Notes under the pieces: generated by a model
The model's input: the letters and a program-made list of their open reading frames with translations, nothing else
Told to the model about the DNA's origin: nothing
The model's database searches: none
Assembly: GCA_947001705.1 (NCBI GenBank)
Contig: CAMQHT010000017.1
Coordinates: 1 to 42,032 of the forward strand
Reading direction: 5' to 3'
Source: an uncultured Collinsella sp.
Lineage (GTDB): Bacteria > Actinomycetota > Coriobacteriia > Coriobacteriales > Coriobacteriaceae
DNA length: 42,032 bases
Shown: positions 1-8,280 of the stretch, piece by piece
Numbering within the stretch: the stretch's first letter is position 1
How the letters are laid out: each line of letters opens with the position of its first letter
Position numbers and translations under genes: made by a program

Positions 1-52
1 TGTGACCTCCCGGTTATCAGCCGGACGCTCTAACCAACTGAGCTACAGGTCC
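1..52 (-). tRNA. tRNA-Ile(GAT), partial at window edge
   Basis: Bases 1-52 are identical to the 5' part of the complete tRNA-Ile at 200-276, including the acceptor 5' strand, D-arm and the anticodon loop reading GAT. The T-arm and 3' end lie outside the window. It is the third tRNA of a minus-strand Ile-Ala-Ile series. Confidence 0.9.
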
Positions 53-56
53 ATCA

Positions 57-132
57 TGGTGGAGGTTAGGGGGATCGAACCCCTGACCTCAGGCTTGCAA
101 AGCCCGCGCTCTCCCAGCTGAGCTAAACCCCC
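57..132 (-). tRNA. tRNA-Ala(TGC)
   Basis: Read on the minus strand this folds as a full cloverleaf: acceptor GGGGGTT pairs with AACCTCC (one G-T), the anticodon loop is TTTGCAA giving TGC, and the T-arm carries GGTTCGATCC. CCA is encoded at 59-57. It sits between two tRNA-Ile genes. Confidence 0.96.
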
Positions 133-143
133 ACGGAGACAGT

Positions 144-188
144 AATAAACACCCCAGCGGCGACTCGGCTCTCGCTGGGGTGTTTATT
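144..188 (-). terminator. 16-bp perfect hairpin between tRNA-Ile and tRNA-Ala
   Basis: Arms 144-159 and 173-188 are exact reverse complements with a 13-nt loop. On the minus strand the stem ends in GTGTTTATT, only modestly T-rich, so this may be an intrinsic terminator, an attenuator or a processing stem for the tRNA transcript. Symmetry makes it usable on both strands. Confidence 0.6.
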
Positions 189-199
189 GCGAAAGAAAG

Positions 200-276
200 T
201 GGTGGACCTGACAAGATTCGAACTTGTGACCTCCCGGTTATCAGCCGGACGCTCTAACCAACTGAGCTACAGGTCC
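200..276 (-). tRNA. tRNA-Ile(GAT)
   Basis: Complete cloverleaf on the minus strand: acceptor GGACCTG/CAGGTCC, anticodon loop CTGATAA giving GAT, T-arm GTTCGAATC, and encoded CCA at 202-200. It is the first gene of the tRNA operon behind the promoter at 291-320. The second Ile copy at 1-52 is identical over the visible part. Confidence 0.96.
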
Positions 277-290
277 ATCGCGCAAGGGAT

Positions 291-320
291 ATATTAGACG
301 AGTCGTTACGCGCGCGTCAA
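291..320 (-). promoter_or_regulatory. Promoter of the tRNA-Ile/Ala/Ile operon
   Basis: On the minus strand TTGACG (320-315) and TAATAT (296-291) are separated by 18 bp. This is a near-consensus vegetative promoter whose start would fall just before the tRNA-Ile 5' end at 276. Confidence 0.75.
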
Positions 321-347
321 CAACTTTTTTGAAAATCTTTGAGGGGT

Positions 348-484
348 GTCGGCCCCGGCTGCCCGGCGGCATGCGAAGTCGCCTGCTCGGACAGTCCTGC
401 TCGCACGGAGAGCACATTAAGTGCTCTCCGGCTCGTGCGGAACTCGCGATCGACTTCGCATGCCGCCGGGCAGCCGGGGCCGAC
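348..484. repeat. 34-bp perfect inverted repeat with inner hairpins
   Basis: Arms 348-381 and 451-484 are exact 34-nt reverse complements around a 69-nt centre. The centre holds a second 10-bp perfect hairpin (406-415 with 421-430, loop ATTAA) and a further CGCACG/CGTGCG pairing. No ORF or RNA family is recognised. It fills most of the gap between the gyrA terminator and the tRNA promoter, and has no T-run of its own. Confidence 0.8.
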
Positions 485-502
485 GCGAGGTTCTAGATTG
501 TC

Positions 503-535
503 AAAAAAGCGGTCGGCGCGCAGTGCGCCGACCGC
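503..535 (-). terminator. Intrinsic terminator of gyrA
   Basis: An 11-bp perfect GC-rich stem (509-519 with 525-535, 5-nt loop) is followed on the minus strand by TTTTTT (508-503). It lies about 40 bp beyond the gyrA stop codon and is a textbook rho-independent terminator for the gyrB-gyrA transcript. Confidence 0.92.
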
Positions 536-575
536 CGATATATGGGGTCTGATATTTTCTACCAGCTAGTTCCTC

Positions 576-3317
576 TTACTCGTCTAGGAGATCCTCTGGC
601 ATGTCGTTGCCGTCGCCTAGATCGACAGGGGTTTCTTCGGGGGCAGAGCCGTCTTCTGTGGCTTCGCCTTCGGGCTTCTCCTTGGCGGCCGTCATGCGGG
701 CTACGGCGCAGATGCGGTCGTTGTCGTCGACGGTCATCATCTTGACGCCCTGGGTGGCACGGCCGGTCTGGCTGATCTCGTCGGTCTTGACGCGAATGAC
801 CGTCGCGCCCTCCGTCACGATGAACAGCTCGTGCTGCGGGCCCACCGTCTTCATGGCCGCGAGGTTACCCTTACGCTCGGTCATTTGGATGGTGTAGACG
901 CCCTGGCCGCCGCGATTCTGCTCCGGGTAGTCCGCGACCGGCGTGCGCTTGCCGTAGCCGCGCTCGGTGATGACGAACAGATCGCCGTTGCCGTTAGTGA
1001 CTTCCATGCCCAGAACGCTCACGCCGTCCTTCATACCGATACCGCGAACGCCGCTAGTATCGCGGCCGGTGGCGCGCACCTGCTCCTCGGAGAACATGAT
1101 CGCCTTGCCCGCGGTGGTGGCCAGGATAATCTTGTCGCCCTCGCGCACGCGGCGCACGTTCAGCAGCGCGTCGTCGTCACGCAGGTTGATAGCGATCAGG
1201 CCGTCGCGACGGCTGCGGTCATATGCGCTCATCACGGTCTTCTTGACCATGCCGCTCTTGGTGGCAAACATCAGATACTCGTCGGCAGGGAACTCGCGGC
1301 AGCTGATGACGCTCGCGATCTTCTCGCCCTCCTCGAAGGGCAGCAGGTTGACGATCGCGGTACCGCGCGCCTGGCGCGTACCCACCGGCAGCTCGTGCAC
1401 CTTCAGGCGATAGACCTTGCCCTTGCTCGAGAAGAACAGCACGTACTCGTGCGTGGACGCGATGAACATCTCGTCGATGACGTCGTCCTCTTTGAGGTTG
1501 ACGCCCGAGACGCCCTTGCCGCCGCGCTTCTGGGCGCGGTAGGCGGCCACCGGGATGCGCTTGACATAGCCGGTGTGGGTGATGGTCACGACCATGTCCT
1601 CGTCGGCAATGAGGTCCTCGACGTCCAGGTCCTTCTCGACATGGCTGATCTCGGTGCGGCGCTTATCGCCGAACTTCTTGGAGATCTCGCGCATCTCTTC
1701 CTTAATGACGCCCAGGATCTTCCCCTCGTGCGCCAGCAGGTCCTCGTAGTAGGCGATGGCGCGGCGCAGGCCGTCCAGCTCTTCCTGAATCTTGTCGCGC
1801 TCCAGGCCGGTCAGGCGGCGCAGCTTCATCTCGAGGATGGCCGTGGTCTGCTCGGGCGTAAAGCCAAAGCGCTCGATCAGGCGGCTGCTGGCCTCGGAGT
1901 CGGTCTGCGAGGAACGGATGATGCTGATGACCTCGTCAATATGGTCGAGAGCCATCAGGTAGCCCTCAAGGATATGCGCGCGGGCCTGGGCCTTCTTAAG
2001 GTCGAAGCGGGTGCGGCGGGTGACGACGTCGACCTGGTGGTCGATGTAGTGCTGCAGCATCTCGCGCAGGCTCAGGCATTTGGGAACGCCGTTGACAAGC
2101 GCCAGGTTGTTGGCGCCAAAGGTCGTCTGCAGCGAGGTGTACTTGTACAGGTTGTTGAGCACGACCTGCGGGATGACGCCCTTCTTGAGTTCGATGACCA
2201 GACGGATACCCTTCTGGTTGGACTCATCGCGCATATCCGAGATGCCCTCGATGCGCTTGTCGTTGACGAGCTGGGCGATCTTCTCCTGCAGGGCGCCCTT
2301 GTTGACCATGTAGGGAATCTCGGTAAAGACCAGGCGGCTGCGGCCGGTCTTGGTGGACTCCACGTGGGCCTTGGCGCGCACGGTAATGGAGCCGCGGCCG
2401 GTCTCGTAGCTCTGCTTAATACCGGCACTGCCCATGATGATGGCGCCGGTGGGGAAGTCCGGACCGGGCATGATCTGCATGAGCTCGTCGACAGTGGCGT
2501 CGGGATTATCGATCAGGTAGCAGGTTGCCTCGATCGCCTCGGTGAGGTTGTGCGGGGCGATATTGGTGGCCATGCCGACGGCGATGCCCTGGCTGCCGTT
2601 GACCAGCAGGTTGGGGAAGCGCGCAGGCAGCGCCTGAGGCTCGGCGAGCGATTCGTCGTAGTTGGGCTGCCAGTCGACGGTATCCTTCTGCAGGTCACGC
2701 AGCAGCTCCATGGCGGGCTTTGCCAGGCGGCTCTCGGTGTAACGCATGGCTGCCGCGCCGTCGCCGTCGATGTTGCCGAAGTTGCCGTGACCGTCGATGA
2801 GCGGCGTGCGCATGGAGAACCACTGCGCCAGGCGAACCATGGCCTCGTAGACCGCGAAGTCGCCATGCGGGTGGTACTTACCGATAACTTCGCCGACCGT
2901 CCAGGCCGACTTCTTGTGTGGGCGGTTGGGGTAGATGCCGCTCTCGTTCATTGCGTACAGGATGCGGCGGTGCACCGGCTTTAAGCCGTCGCGCACGTCC
3001 GGCAGGGCGCGGGCCGTAATGACCGACATCGAATACTCGATGAACGACTGCTTCATCTCGCGGCCAAACTCCGAAATCTGGAGCTGGCCGCCGTTGATAT
3101 CCTCACCGGCCGAGGCACCACGGTCGACTTCGCCAAAGCTCTCCTCGAGCTCGGCGTCGTCGTCCTCTTCCTCATCATCATCGGCATCGGGGTTATAGGC
3201 GTCCGGGTCGCCGTCCTCGCCCTGCTCAGCACGGGCAAGCAGGCGCTTCAGATCATCGGGCATACCGGCGTCGCCGGCCTCGTCCATACCCTCGTTATTG
3301 TTGATATCGTCTGCCAC
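576..3317 (-). CDS. gyrA: DNA gyrase subunit A
   Basis: GyrA is the breakage-rejoining subunit of the A2B2 gyrase that introduces negative supercoils. The winged-helix/tower core begins near residue 86; the catalytic tyrosine is Tyr193 in AAAMRYTE, and the C-terminal beta-pinwheel carries a GyrA-box-like QKRGGKG. The start is GTG at 3317 behind AGGAGG. Length is 913 aa. About 80 N-terminal residues, very rich in Asp and Glu, precede the usual GyrA start, an uncommon acidic extension. In the quinolone-resistance region the motif reads HPHGDFAVYE: Phe154 occupies the position of E. coli Ser83, spaced 39 residues from the catalytic Tyr as in E. coli. It follows gyrB by 11 bp, so the two are cotranscribed. 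Confidence 0.97.
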   Translation of the reverse strand: MADDINNNEGMDEAGDAGMPDDLKRLLARAEQGEDGDPDAYNPDADDDEEEDDDAELEESFGEVDRGASAGEDINGGQLQISEFGREMKQSFIEYSMSVITARALPDVRDGLKPVHRRILYAMNESGIYPNRPHKKSAWTVGEVIGKYHPHGDFAVYEAMVRLAQWFSMRTPLIDGHGNFGNIDGDGAAAMRYTESRLAKPAMELLRDLQKDTVDWQPNYDESLAEPQALPARFPNLLVNGSQGIAVGMATNIAPHNLTEAIEATCYLIDNPDATVDELMQIMPGPDFPTGAIIMGSAGIKQSYETGRGSITVRAKAHVESTKTGRSRLVFTEIPYMVNKGALQEKIAQLVNDKRIEGISDMRDESNQKGIRLVIELKKGVIPQVVLNNLYKYTSLQTTFGANNLALVNGVPKCLSLREMLQHYIDHQVDVVTRRTRFDLKKAQARAHILEGYLMALDHIDEVISIIRSSQTDSEASSRLIERFGFTPEQTTAILEMKLRRLTGLERDKIQEELDGLRRAIAYYEDLLAHEGKILGVIKEEMREISKKFGDKRRTEISHVEKDLDVEDLIADEDMVVTITHTGYVKRIPVAAYRAQKRGGKGVSGVNLKEDDVIDEMFIASTHEYVLFFSSKGKVYRLKVHELPVGTRQARGTAIVNLLPFEEGEKIASVISCREFPADEYLMFATKSGMVKKTVMSAYDRSRRDGLIAINLRDDDALLNVRRVREGDKIILATTAGKAIMFSEEQVRATGRDTSGVRGIGMKDGVSVLGMEVTNGNGDLFVITERGYGKRTPVADYPEQNRGGQGVYTIQMTERKGNLAAMKTVGPQHELFIVTEGATVIRVKTDEISQTGRATQGVKMMTVDDNDRICAVARMTAAKEKPEGEATEDGSAPEETPVDLGDGNDMPEDLLDE

Positions 3318-3328
3318 GTTACCTCCTC

Positions 3329-5359
3329 TTAAGCGTCAAGGAATCGTGCATCATGTGCATGCTTCTCGATGTACTCGCGGCGATAGCCGACCTCGGAACC
3401 CATCAGCTCACGCACGGCGCGGTCCGCCACCACGGCGTCCTCGATCGACACGCGCTGCAGGATGCGGGTCTTGGGATCCATCGTCGTCGAGGCGAGCTGT
3501 TTGGGGTCCATCTCGCCCAGACCCTTGTAGCGCTGGACGGTATAGCCCTTGCGCTTCTTGGTGATCTTGCCATCCTTGGCCTTGCCGTCTTCGTCGTTAT
3601 CGTCGGGGTTCAGGCCCAGACTCTGGATGGTGTCGCGCAGGATCTCGTCTTCGGGCTGGCGGCCGTTGGGATACACGTAGTGGATCTTGTTGCGCACCTT
3701 AATGCCAAAGATGGGCGGGCAGGCAACATAGACGTAGCCGGCATCGATCAGCGGACGCATGTACTTGTAGAAGAACGTCAGCAGCAGGATGCGGATATGC
3801 GCACCGTCGACGTCTGCATCGGTCATGATGATGATCTTGTGGTAGCGCGCCTTGGTGATATCGAAGTCGCCGCCGTCGCCGGCACTCGTCGTGACGCCGC
3901 AGCCGATCGCGGTAATCAGCGACTGGATGGTGTCACTCGAGAACGCGCGATGGTCACCAACGCGTTCGACGTTCAGAATCTTGCCGCGCAGGGGCAGAAT
4001 CGCCTGGATGTCTCGGCGACGGCCGTCCTTGGCCGAACCGCCTGCCGAGTCGCCCTCTACGATGAAGAGCTCGGTCAGCTCGGCATCGCGCACCGAGCAG
4101 TCAGCGAGCTTACCGGGCAGGGACGCCGTCTCGAGCAGGCTCTTGCGACGGGTCGCCTCGCGCGCCTTGCGGGCGGCGTTGCGCGCCTTGCAGGCCTGTT
4201 GCGCCTTCTTGACGATCTCGCGAGCGGGCTTGGGATGCTCCTCGAGGTAATCGGCGAGTCCGTCGGTCACGATCTTGAGCGTGAGCGCGCGCATATAGGA
4301 GCTACCGAGCTTGGCCTTGGTCTGGCCCTCAAACTGCGGATCGGGCAGCTTGACCGAGATAACGGCCGAAAGGCCCTCGCGCACATCGTCGCCGGTCAGG
4401 TTGGCGTCTTTTTCCTTGAGCAGGTTCTGTTTGCGCGCGTAGTCGTTGATCACGCGGGTGAGCGCGGTGCGGAAGCCCTCAAGGTGCATGCCGCCCTCGG
4501 GAGTGTAGATGTCGTTGGCAAACGACATGACGTTCTCGCCGTAGCCGCTATTCCACTGCAGGGAAACCTCGACCTCGCCCATCTTGGCCACGGGAGCGTC
4601 CGGGTCCGATTTGCCCTCGATGTAGATGGGCTCCTTAAAGGCCTCGGGGACGTCCTTGCCCTCGTTGAGGAACTTGACGAAGTCGATGATGCCGCCCTCG
4701 TAGCAAAACTCCTCCACGTGGGGAGTCGCCTCGCGCTCGTCGGTCAGCACGATCTTGAGGTTCTTATTGAGGAACGCCGTCTCCTGCAGACGGTTGTGCA
4801 GCGTATCGAAATCGTAGATGCAGGTCTCGAAGATCTCGTCGTCGGGCCAGAAGGTGACGGTGGTGCCCGTCGAATCCGAGGTGCCCACGACCTCCATCTT
4901 CTTGACGGTCTTGCCGCGCGAGAACTCCATCTCGTAGGTGTTGCCATCGCGACGAACCTGAACGACCACGCGCTTGGACAGTGCGTTGACGACGGAGATG
5001 CCTACGCCGTGCAGGCCGCCCGAGACCTTATAGGCCGAGTTATCGAACTTACCGCCGGCGTGCAAGATCGTCATAACGACCTCGAGCGTCGGGATCTTTT
5101 TAACAGGGTGCTCGTCGACGGGGATGCCGCGCCCGTTGTCGACGACCGTGATGGAGTTGTCGGCGTGGACCGTCACCTGGATCTCGGTGCAGAAACCGGC
5201 CATGGCCTCGTCGACGGAGTTGTCAACGATCTCCCACACCAGGTGATGCAGACCGCTGGCGCTCGTCGAGCCGATATACATGCCCGGGCGCTTACGAACG
5301 GCCTCGAGACCTTCGAGAATCTTAATCTCGCCGCCATCGTAATCGTTTTCGTTTGCCAC
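3329..5359 (-). CDS. gyrB: DNA gyrase subunit B
   Basis: GyrB is the ATPase subunit of gyrase. The GHKL ATPase domain is N-terminal (VDNGRGIPVD, GGLHGVGISVVNALS). The TOPRIM domain follows, with EGDSAGG, PLRGKILNVE and the metal-binding DADVDGAHI; the C-terminal KGLGEMDP segment is standard. The frame is open to a TTG at 5377, but AAGGAGG sits four bases before the GTG at 5359, so that GTG is taken as start (676 aa). A terminator for the upstream DUF721 gene lies just ahead at 5406-5437, suggesting gyrBA has its own promoter in the roughly 50-bp gap; I could not identify one convincingly. Confidence 0.97.
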   Translation of the reverse strand: MANENDYDGGEIKILEGLEAVRKRPGMYIGSTSASGLHHLVWEIVDNSVDEAMAGFCTEIQVTVHADNSITVVDNGRGIPVDEHPVKKIPTLEVVMTILHAGGKFDNSAYKVSGGLHGVGISVVNALSKRVVVQVRRDGNTYEMEFSRGKTVKKMEVVGTSDSTGTTVTFWPDDEIFETCIYDFDTLHNRLQETAFLNKNLKIVLTDEREATPHVEEFCYEGGIIDFVKFLNEGKDVPEAFKEPIYIEGKSDPDAPVAKMGEVEVSLQWNSGYGENVMSFANDIYTPEGGMHLEGFRTALTRVINDYARKQNLLKEKDANLTGDDVREGLSAVISVKLPDPQFEGQTKAKLGSSYMRALTLKIVTDGLADYLEEHPKPAREIVKKAQQACKARNAARKAREATRRKSLLETASLPGKLADCSVRDAELTELFIVEGDSAGGSAKDGRRRDIQAILPLRGKILNVERVGDHRAFSSDTIQSLITAIGCGVTTSAGDGGDFDITKARYHKIIIMTDADVDGAHIRILLLTFFYKYMRPLIDAGYVYVACPPIFGIKVRNKIHYVYPNGRQPEDEILRDTIQSLGLNPDDNDEDGKAKDGKITKKRKGYTVQRYKGLGEMDPKQLASTTMDPKTRILQRVSIEDAVVADRAVRELMGSEVGYRREYIEKHAHDARFLDA

Positions 5360-5405
5360 ACGTCCTCCTTCAGTCAAGAAAATGTGTACAGCCTTACTAG
5401 TTTAT

Positions 5406-5437
5406 CGTAAAAAATACCCTCGGGACCGAGGGTATTT
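5406..5437 (-). terminator. Terminator downstream of the DUF721 gene
   Basis: Arms 5412-5423 and 5426-5437 are exact reverse complements (about 11 bp closing a tight loop). On the minus strand the stem runs into TTTTTT. It separates the dnaN/recF/DUF721 transcript from gyrBA. Confidence 0.88.
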
Positions 5438-5463
5438 GGCTCTACAAGGCCACCAGATGCGAT

Positions 5464-6027
5464 TTAAGGCTCTTTTTTGCTTTGCACGCCCTTGGCCCAC
5501 TCGGCACTGGCTCTCATGGCATTCTCGAGGGCCTCGCGCAGTTTTTGGTCTTCGATGGGCGCCACCTGGCGCTCGATCTCGGTGCGCTCGGCCTCACTTA
5601 GGTCGGCGTGCGGGGCCGGCGGGCGCTCGGTCGTCGCCGGGCGCAGGCGCTCCTTGGCGGCGGGCGGCGTGTGACCGGGCGCGGTGGTTTTGAACACCAG
5701 GCCGTCCACATGCGCACCGGCGCGCTCCATGCGCGCGCGGATGATCTCGCGCAACAACGTCATTTCCTGCGTCCACGAGGGCGAGTCGAGATACACCAGC
5801 AGCTCATTGGACTCGGGCAGGTAGCGCAGTCCCGTCACATGCCGCCCCTCGCGCGTGCCCGAGCACACCGCGTTCCATGCGCGATAGACCGTGCGCGACT
5901 CCTCGGCGGCCTCCATCTGCGCACGGCGCTCGGGGGTCGCAGCCGCCAGGATGCGCTGGCGCTCTGCGTTCAAAAACCCGCTGAAGGCGACTGTCTCGCT
6001 CTCGCGCTCGTAATTAGCACGTCTCAC
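5464..6027 (-). CDS. DUF721 protein, DciA-like
   Basis: A 187-aa soluble protein with a DUF721-type region near residues 45-105, seen as VYRAWNAVCSG followed by a strand-rich L(L)VYLDSPSWTQEMTLLR segment, matching the pattern W-x(n)-L-x-V-x(2)-S-x-x-W-x-x-E-L-x-x-L. DUF721 members called DciA act at the replicative helicase in bacteria lacking DnaC or DnaI; that role is known for other members and only inferred here. The middle (about 110-150) is Pro/Ala-rich and the C-terminus is helical and charged. GTG start at 6027 overlaps the last codons of recF by 14 nt, so translation is probably coupled. Position beside recF and gyrB is common in Actinomycetota. Confidence 0.8.
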   Translation of the reverse strand: MRRANYERESETVAFSGFLNAERQRILAAATPERRAQMEAAEESRTVYRAWNAVCSGTREGRHVTGLRYLPESNELLVYLDSPSWTQEMTLLREIIRARMERAGAHVDGLVFKTTAPGHTPPAAKERLRPATTERPPAPHADLSEAERTEIERQVAPIEDQKLREALENAMRASAEWAKGVQSKKEP

Positions 6028-7120
6028 CCATGCTCACCACCTTGGCTCGATCAAGCAGGTCATCGGTAAAGTACCCCAGGTTGGTCGTAGTTATGACCGT
6101 CTGGATATCATCGCCAATCAGCCGCAGGAAAGCGCCGCGACGCTCGCCGTCGAGCTCGCTCATCACGTCGTCCAAAAGCAGCAGTGGGGCGGTGCCCAGG
6201 ACATCGCGAGCCACGGCAACCTCGGCCACCTTCCAGGACAGCACCAGCGTGCGCTGCTGTCCTTGGCTGGCAAATGAACGGGCGGAGCGACCCGCCACGG
6301 TAAACTCAATCTCGTCGCGATGCGGTCCCACCAACGTCACGCCGCGGCGAATTTCCTCGTCGGCATGCTCGTCAAGGGCGGCCAGCATGCGCTCGTACGC
6401 CCAACCCTTCAGCTCTTCGCGATCCTCGACCTGGGGCAAAGCCCCCAGCGTGGACGCATAGGTCACGTTGGCGGCCTCACCTGACGCTACTTGCCCGTAG
6501 ACAGTGTGCACATGGCCCGCCAGCCGGTCGAGCAGAGCCAACCGGTGCACGAGCAGGGCCGAGCCCGCGCGGGCAATCGAATCGTTCCACGCGCCGAGCA
6601 TCTCGCGGCAGCACCAGGTCTCCTTGAGCAAGGCGTTACGCTGGGTCACGCAGCGCCCATAGGTGCTCGCAAGATCGGCATAGCGTGCGCTCAGTTGCAT
6701 GCCAAAGTCATCGAGGGCGGCGCGGCGCACACTGGCGCCACGCTTAACCATGTCCAGATGGTCGGGGCAAAACGGCACGCTCGGAAGAACCCCGCGCACA
6801 CCGGCGGCAGAGCATCTCTTGCCGTTGCGGCTAAACGAGCGCTTACCGTCCTCCGCGCTCAATCCCATATCAAGCACGCGGCCGTCGCCCTCGAGCCTCA
6901 GCTCGATCTTGCACGAGCCCACGCCGTCATGGACGAGCTCGGCTGCGGTCGGATGCCTAAACGAGGCGCCGCTCGTCAGCAGCTGCAGCGCCTCTATGAG
7001 ATTGGTCTTTCCCGCCGCGTTGGGTCCCGCAAGTATCGTCACGCCCTCGTCCAGGGCAAGGTGATAGCTATCGAAGCTGCGGTAGTGCGCGACGGAAAGA
7101 TCGCGGGCGAACATGGTCAT
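6014..7120 (-). CDS. recF: DNA replication/repair protein RecF
   Basis: RecF is an SMC-like ABC ATPase that helps load RecA at gaps through RecOR. The Walker A motif GPNAAGKTN is near residue 33, the ABC signature is the S-x-GQQ-R motif (ASQGQQRTL) and Walker B is LLLLDDVMSELD. Length of 368 aa is normal. The ATG at 7120 is followed two codons later by another ATG (7114); neither has a clear Shine-Dalgarno sequence and the gene starts 9 bp after dnaN stops, so it probably relies on coupling with dnaN. Confidence 0.96.
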   Translation of the reverse strand: MTMFARDLSVAHYRSFDSYHLALDEGVTILAGPNAAGKTNLIEALQLLTSGASFRHPTAAELVHDGVGSCKIELRLEGDGRVLDMGLSAEDGKRSFSRNGKRCSAAGVRGVLPSVPFCPDHLDMVKRGASVRRAALDDFGMQLSARYADLASTYGRCVTQRNALLKETWCCREMLGAWNDSIARAGSALLVHRLALLDRLAGHVHTVYGQVASGEAANVTYASTLGALPQVEDREELKGWAYERMLAALDEHADEEIRRGVTLVGPHRDEIEFTVAGRSARSFASQGQQRTLVLSWKVAEVAVARDVLGTAPLLLLDDVMSELDGERRGAFLRLIGDDIQTVITTTNLGYFTDDLLDRAKVVSMGETC

Positions 7121-7129
7121 GGCGCAGCG

Positions 7130-8233
7130 CTAGATGCGGACCGGCATGACCAGGTACAGGTAGTTGATCTTGTCGTAGGACTTAAAGATGCCCGCCTGCG
7201 AGTAGCTCTTGAGCTCCAGCGTGATCTCCTTCTCCTTGGACAGGGCATTGAGGCAGCCGAAGATGTAGTGGTAGTTGAAGGCGATGGTACCCGACTCGCC
7301 CTCGGCCTCGACATCGATCGTCTCCTGCGCAAGGTCCTGGTCATTGGAAATGGAGGACAGGCCCATCTGCCCGTTCTCGACATCGATCTCGAACTTGACG
7401 GCGGGGTTGGCGCTCGCGATAACGGCCACGCGCTTGAGGGCGGCGTTAAAGGCGGCGACGTCGATCTTGACGCTCGTCACGCACGAATCGGGGATGAGCT
7501 GCTTGTAGTTGGGGTACACGCCCTCGATGCGACGCGACACGTAGGTGGTGTTGCCGGCCTCGAAGACGACCTGGGTGTCGGTAGCCCCGATCATGATGGT
7601 CGCTTGGCTGGCCATGATGTTCAGCGCGTCGTTAAAGGCGTCAGCCGGAACGTTGAGCTCAAAGGAGCCCTCGAGGGTCGAGGTCTCGACCTGCGTGTCG
7701 CACACGGCCAAGCGGAAGGAATCGGTCGCCACCAGGCGTACGGTGTTGTTCTCGACCTTCATGTGCACGCCGCCCAGGATGGGGCGAGCCTTGTCGGTCG
7801 AGGTGACGCGCCACACGCGGCCGACCATTTCGGACAAGACATCGGTCGGCAGCTCCACGGCACTCTCGATGGCATAGGCCGGAAACTCGGGGAAGTCATT
7901 GGCATCGAGCGTGTTCAGGCGGAAAGAGCTCTTCTCGCAACCAATCAGCACCTGGCGCTCGGACAGCTCAAAGGTGACCGGGGCATCGGGGAGGGTCTTG
8001 GTGATATTGGAGAGCATCTTACAGGGAATAACCATCTCGCCCTCTTCTTCGACATGCGCCGCGATGCGATGACGGATCGAGATGGTGTAGTTAGAGGTCT
8101 GGAATTCCAAGATGCCGTCTTGGGCCTTAACGAGCACGCCCGACAGGATGGGGAGGGTGGATGCCGAAGCGACACCCTTCATAACGACGCCGATGGCTTG
8201 TGTAAGCGAGCTCTGGCTGACGGTGAACTTCAT
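7130..8233 (-). CDS. dnaN: DNA polymerase III beta sliding clamp
   Basis: The 367-aa protein has the DnaN start MKFTVSQSSL, the three-fold repeated clamp fold and the C-terminal VMPVRI peptide typical of the family (usual VMPMR). It forms the dimeric ring that tethers polymerase III to DNA. ATG at 8233 follows AGAAAGG. The preceding 238 bp form the AT-rich dnaA-dnaN intergenic region interpreted as the unwinding part of the origin. Confidence 0.98.
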   Translation of the reverse strand: MKFTVSQSSLTQAIGVVMKGVASASTLPILSGVLVKAQDGILEFQTSNYTISIRHRIAAHVEEEGEMVIPCKMLSNITKTLPDAPVTFELSERQVLIGCEKSSFRLNTLDANDFPEFPAYAIESAVELPTDVLSEMVGRVWRVTSTDKARPILGGVHMKVENNTVRLVATDSFRLAVCDTQVETSTLEGSFELNVPADAFNDALNIMASQATIMIGATDTQVVFEAGNTTYVSRRIEGVYPNYKQLIPDSCVTSVKIDVAAFNAALKRVAVIASANPAVKFEIDVENGQMGLSSISNDQDLAQETIDVEAEGESGTIAFNYHYIFGCLNALSKEKEITLELKSYSQAGIFKSYDKINYLYLVMPVRI

Positions 8234-8265
8234 CTTTTAATACCTTTCTATAGATATAAATATCT

Positions 8266-8280
8266 TAATAATAGTAATAG
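8266..8280 (+). promoter_or_regulatory. DnaA-trio-like repeats
   Basis: Five consecutive triplets of the form 3'-(G/A)AT-5' occur on the plus strand, read away from the box-like 9-mer at 8293-8301. DnaA-trios are the single-strand DnaA binding elements beside origin DnaA boxes; direction and first triplet (GAT) agree with that model. Confidence 0.6.

Noticed and set aside
831..2984. Long open frame antisense to gyrA
   Set aside because: High-GC codon bias of gyrA leaves the opposite frame open; the translation is low-complexity Leu/Ala/Val/Asp and lacks a ribosome site or family resemblance.
5360..5377. TTG start for gyrB six codons upstream
   Set aside because: It would place the AAGGAGG ribosome site inside the gene; GTG 5359 has ideal spacing.
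3353..5410. Long open frame antisense to gyrB
   Set aside because: Same codon-bias shadow; gyrB motifs on the other strand are unequivocal.
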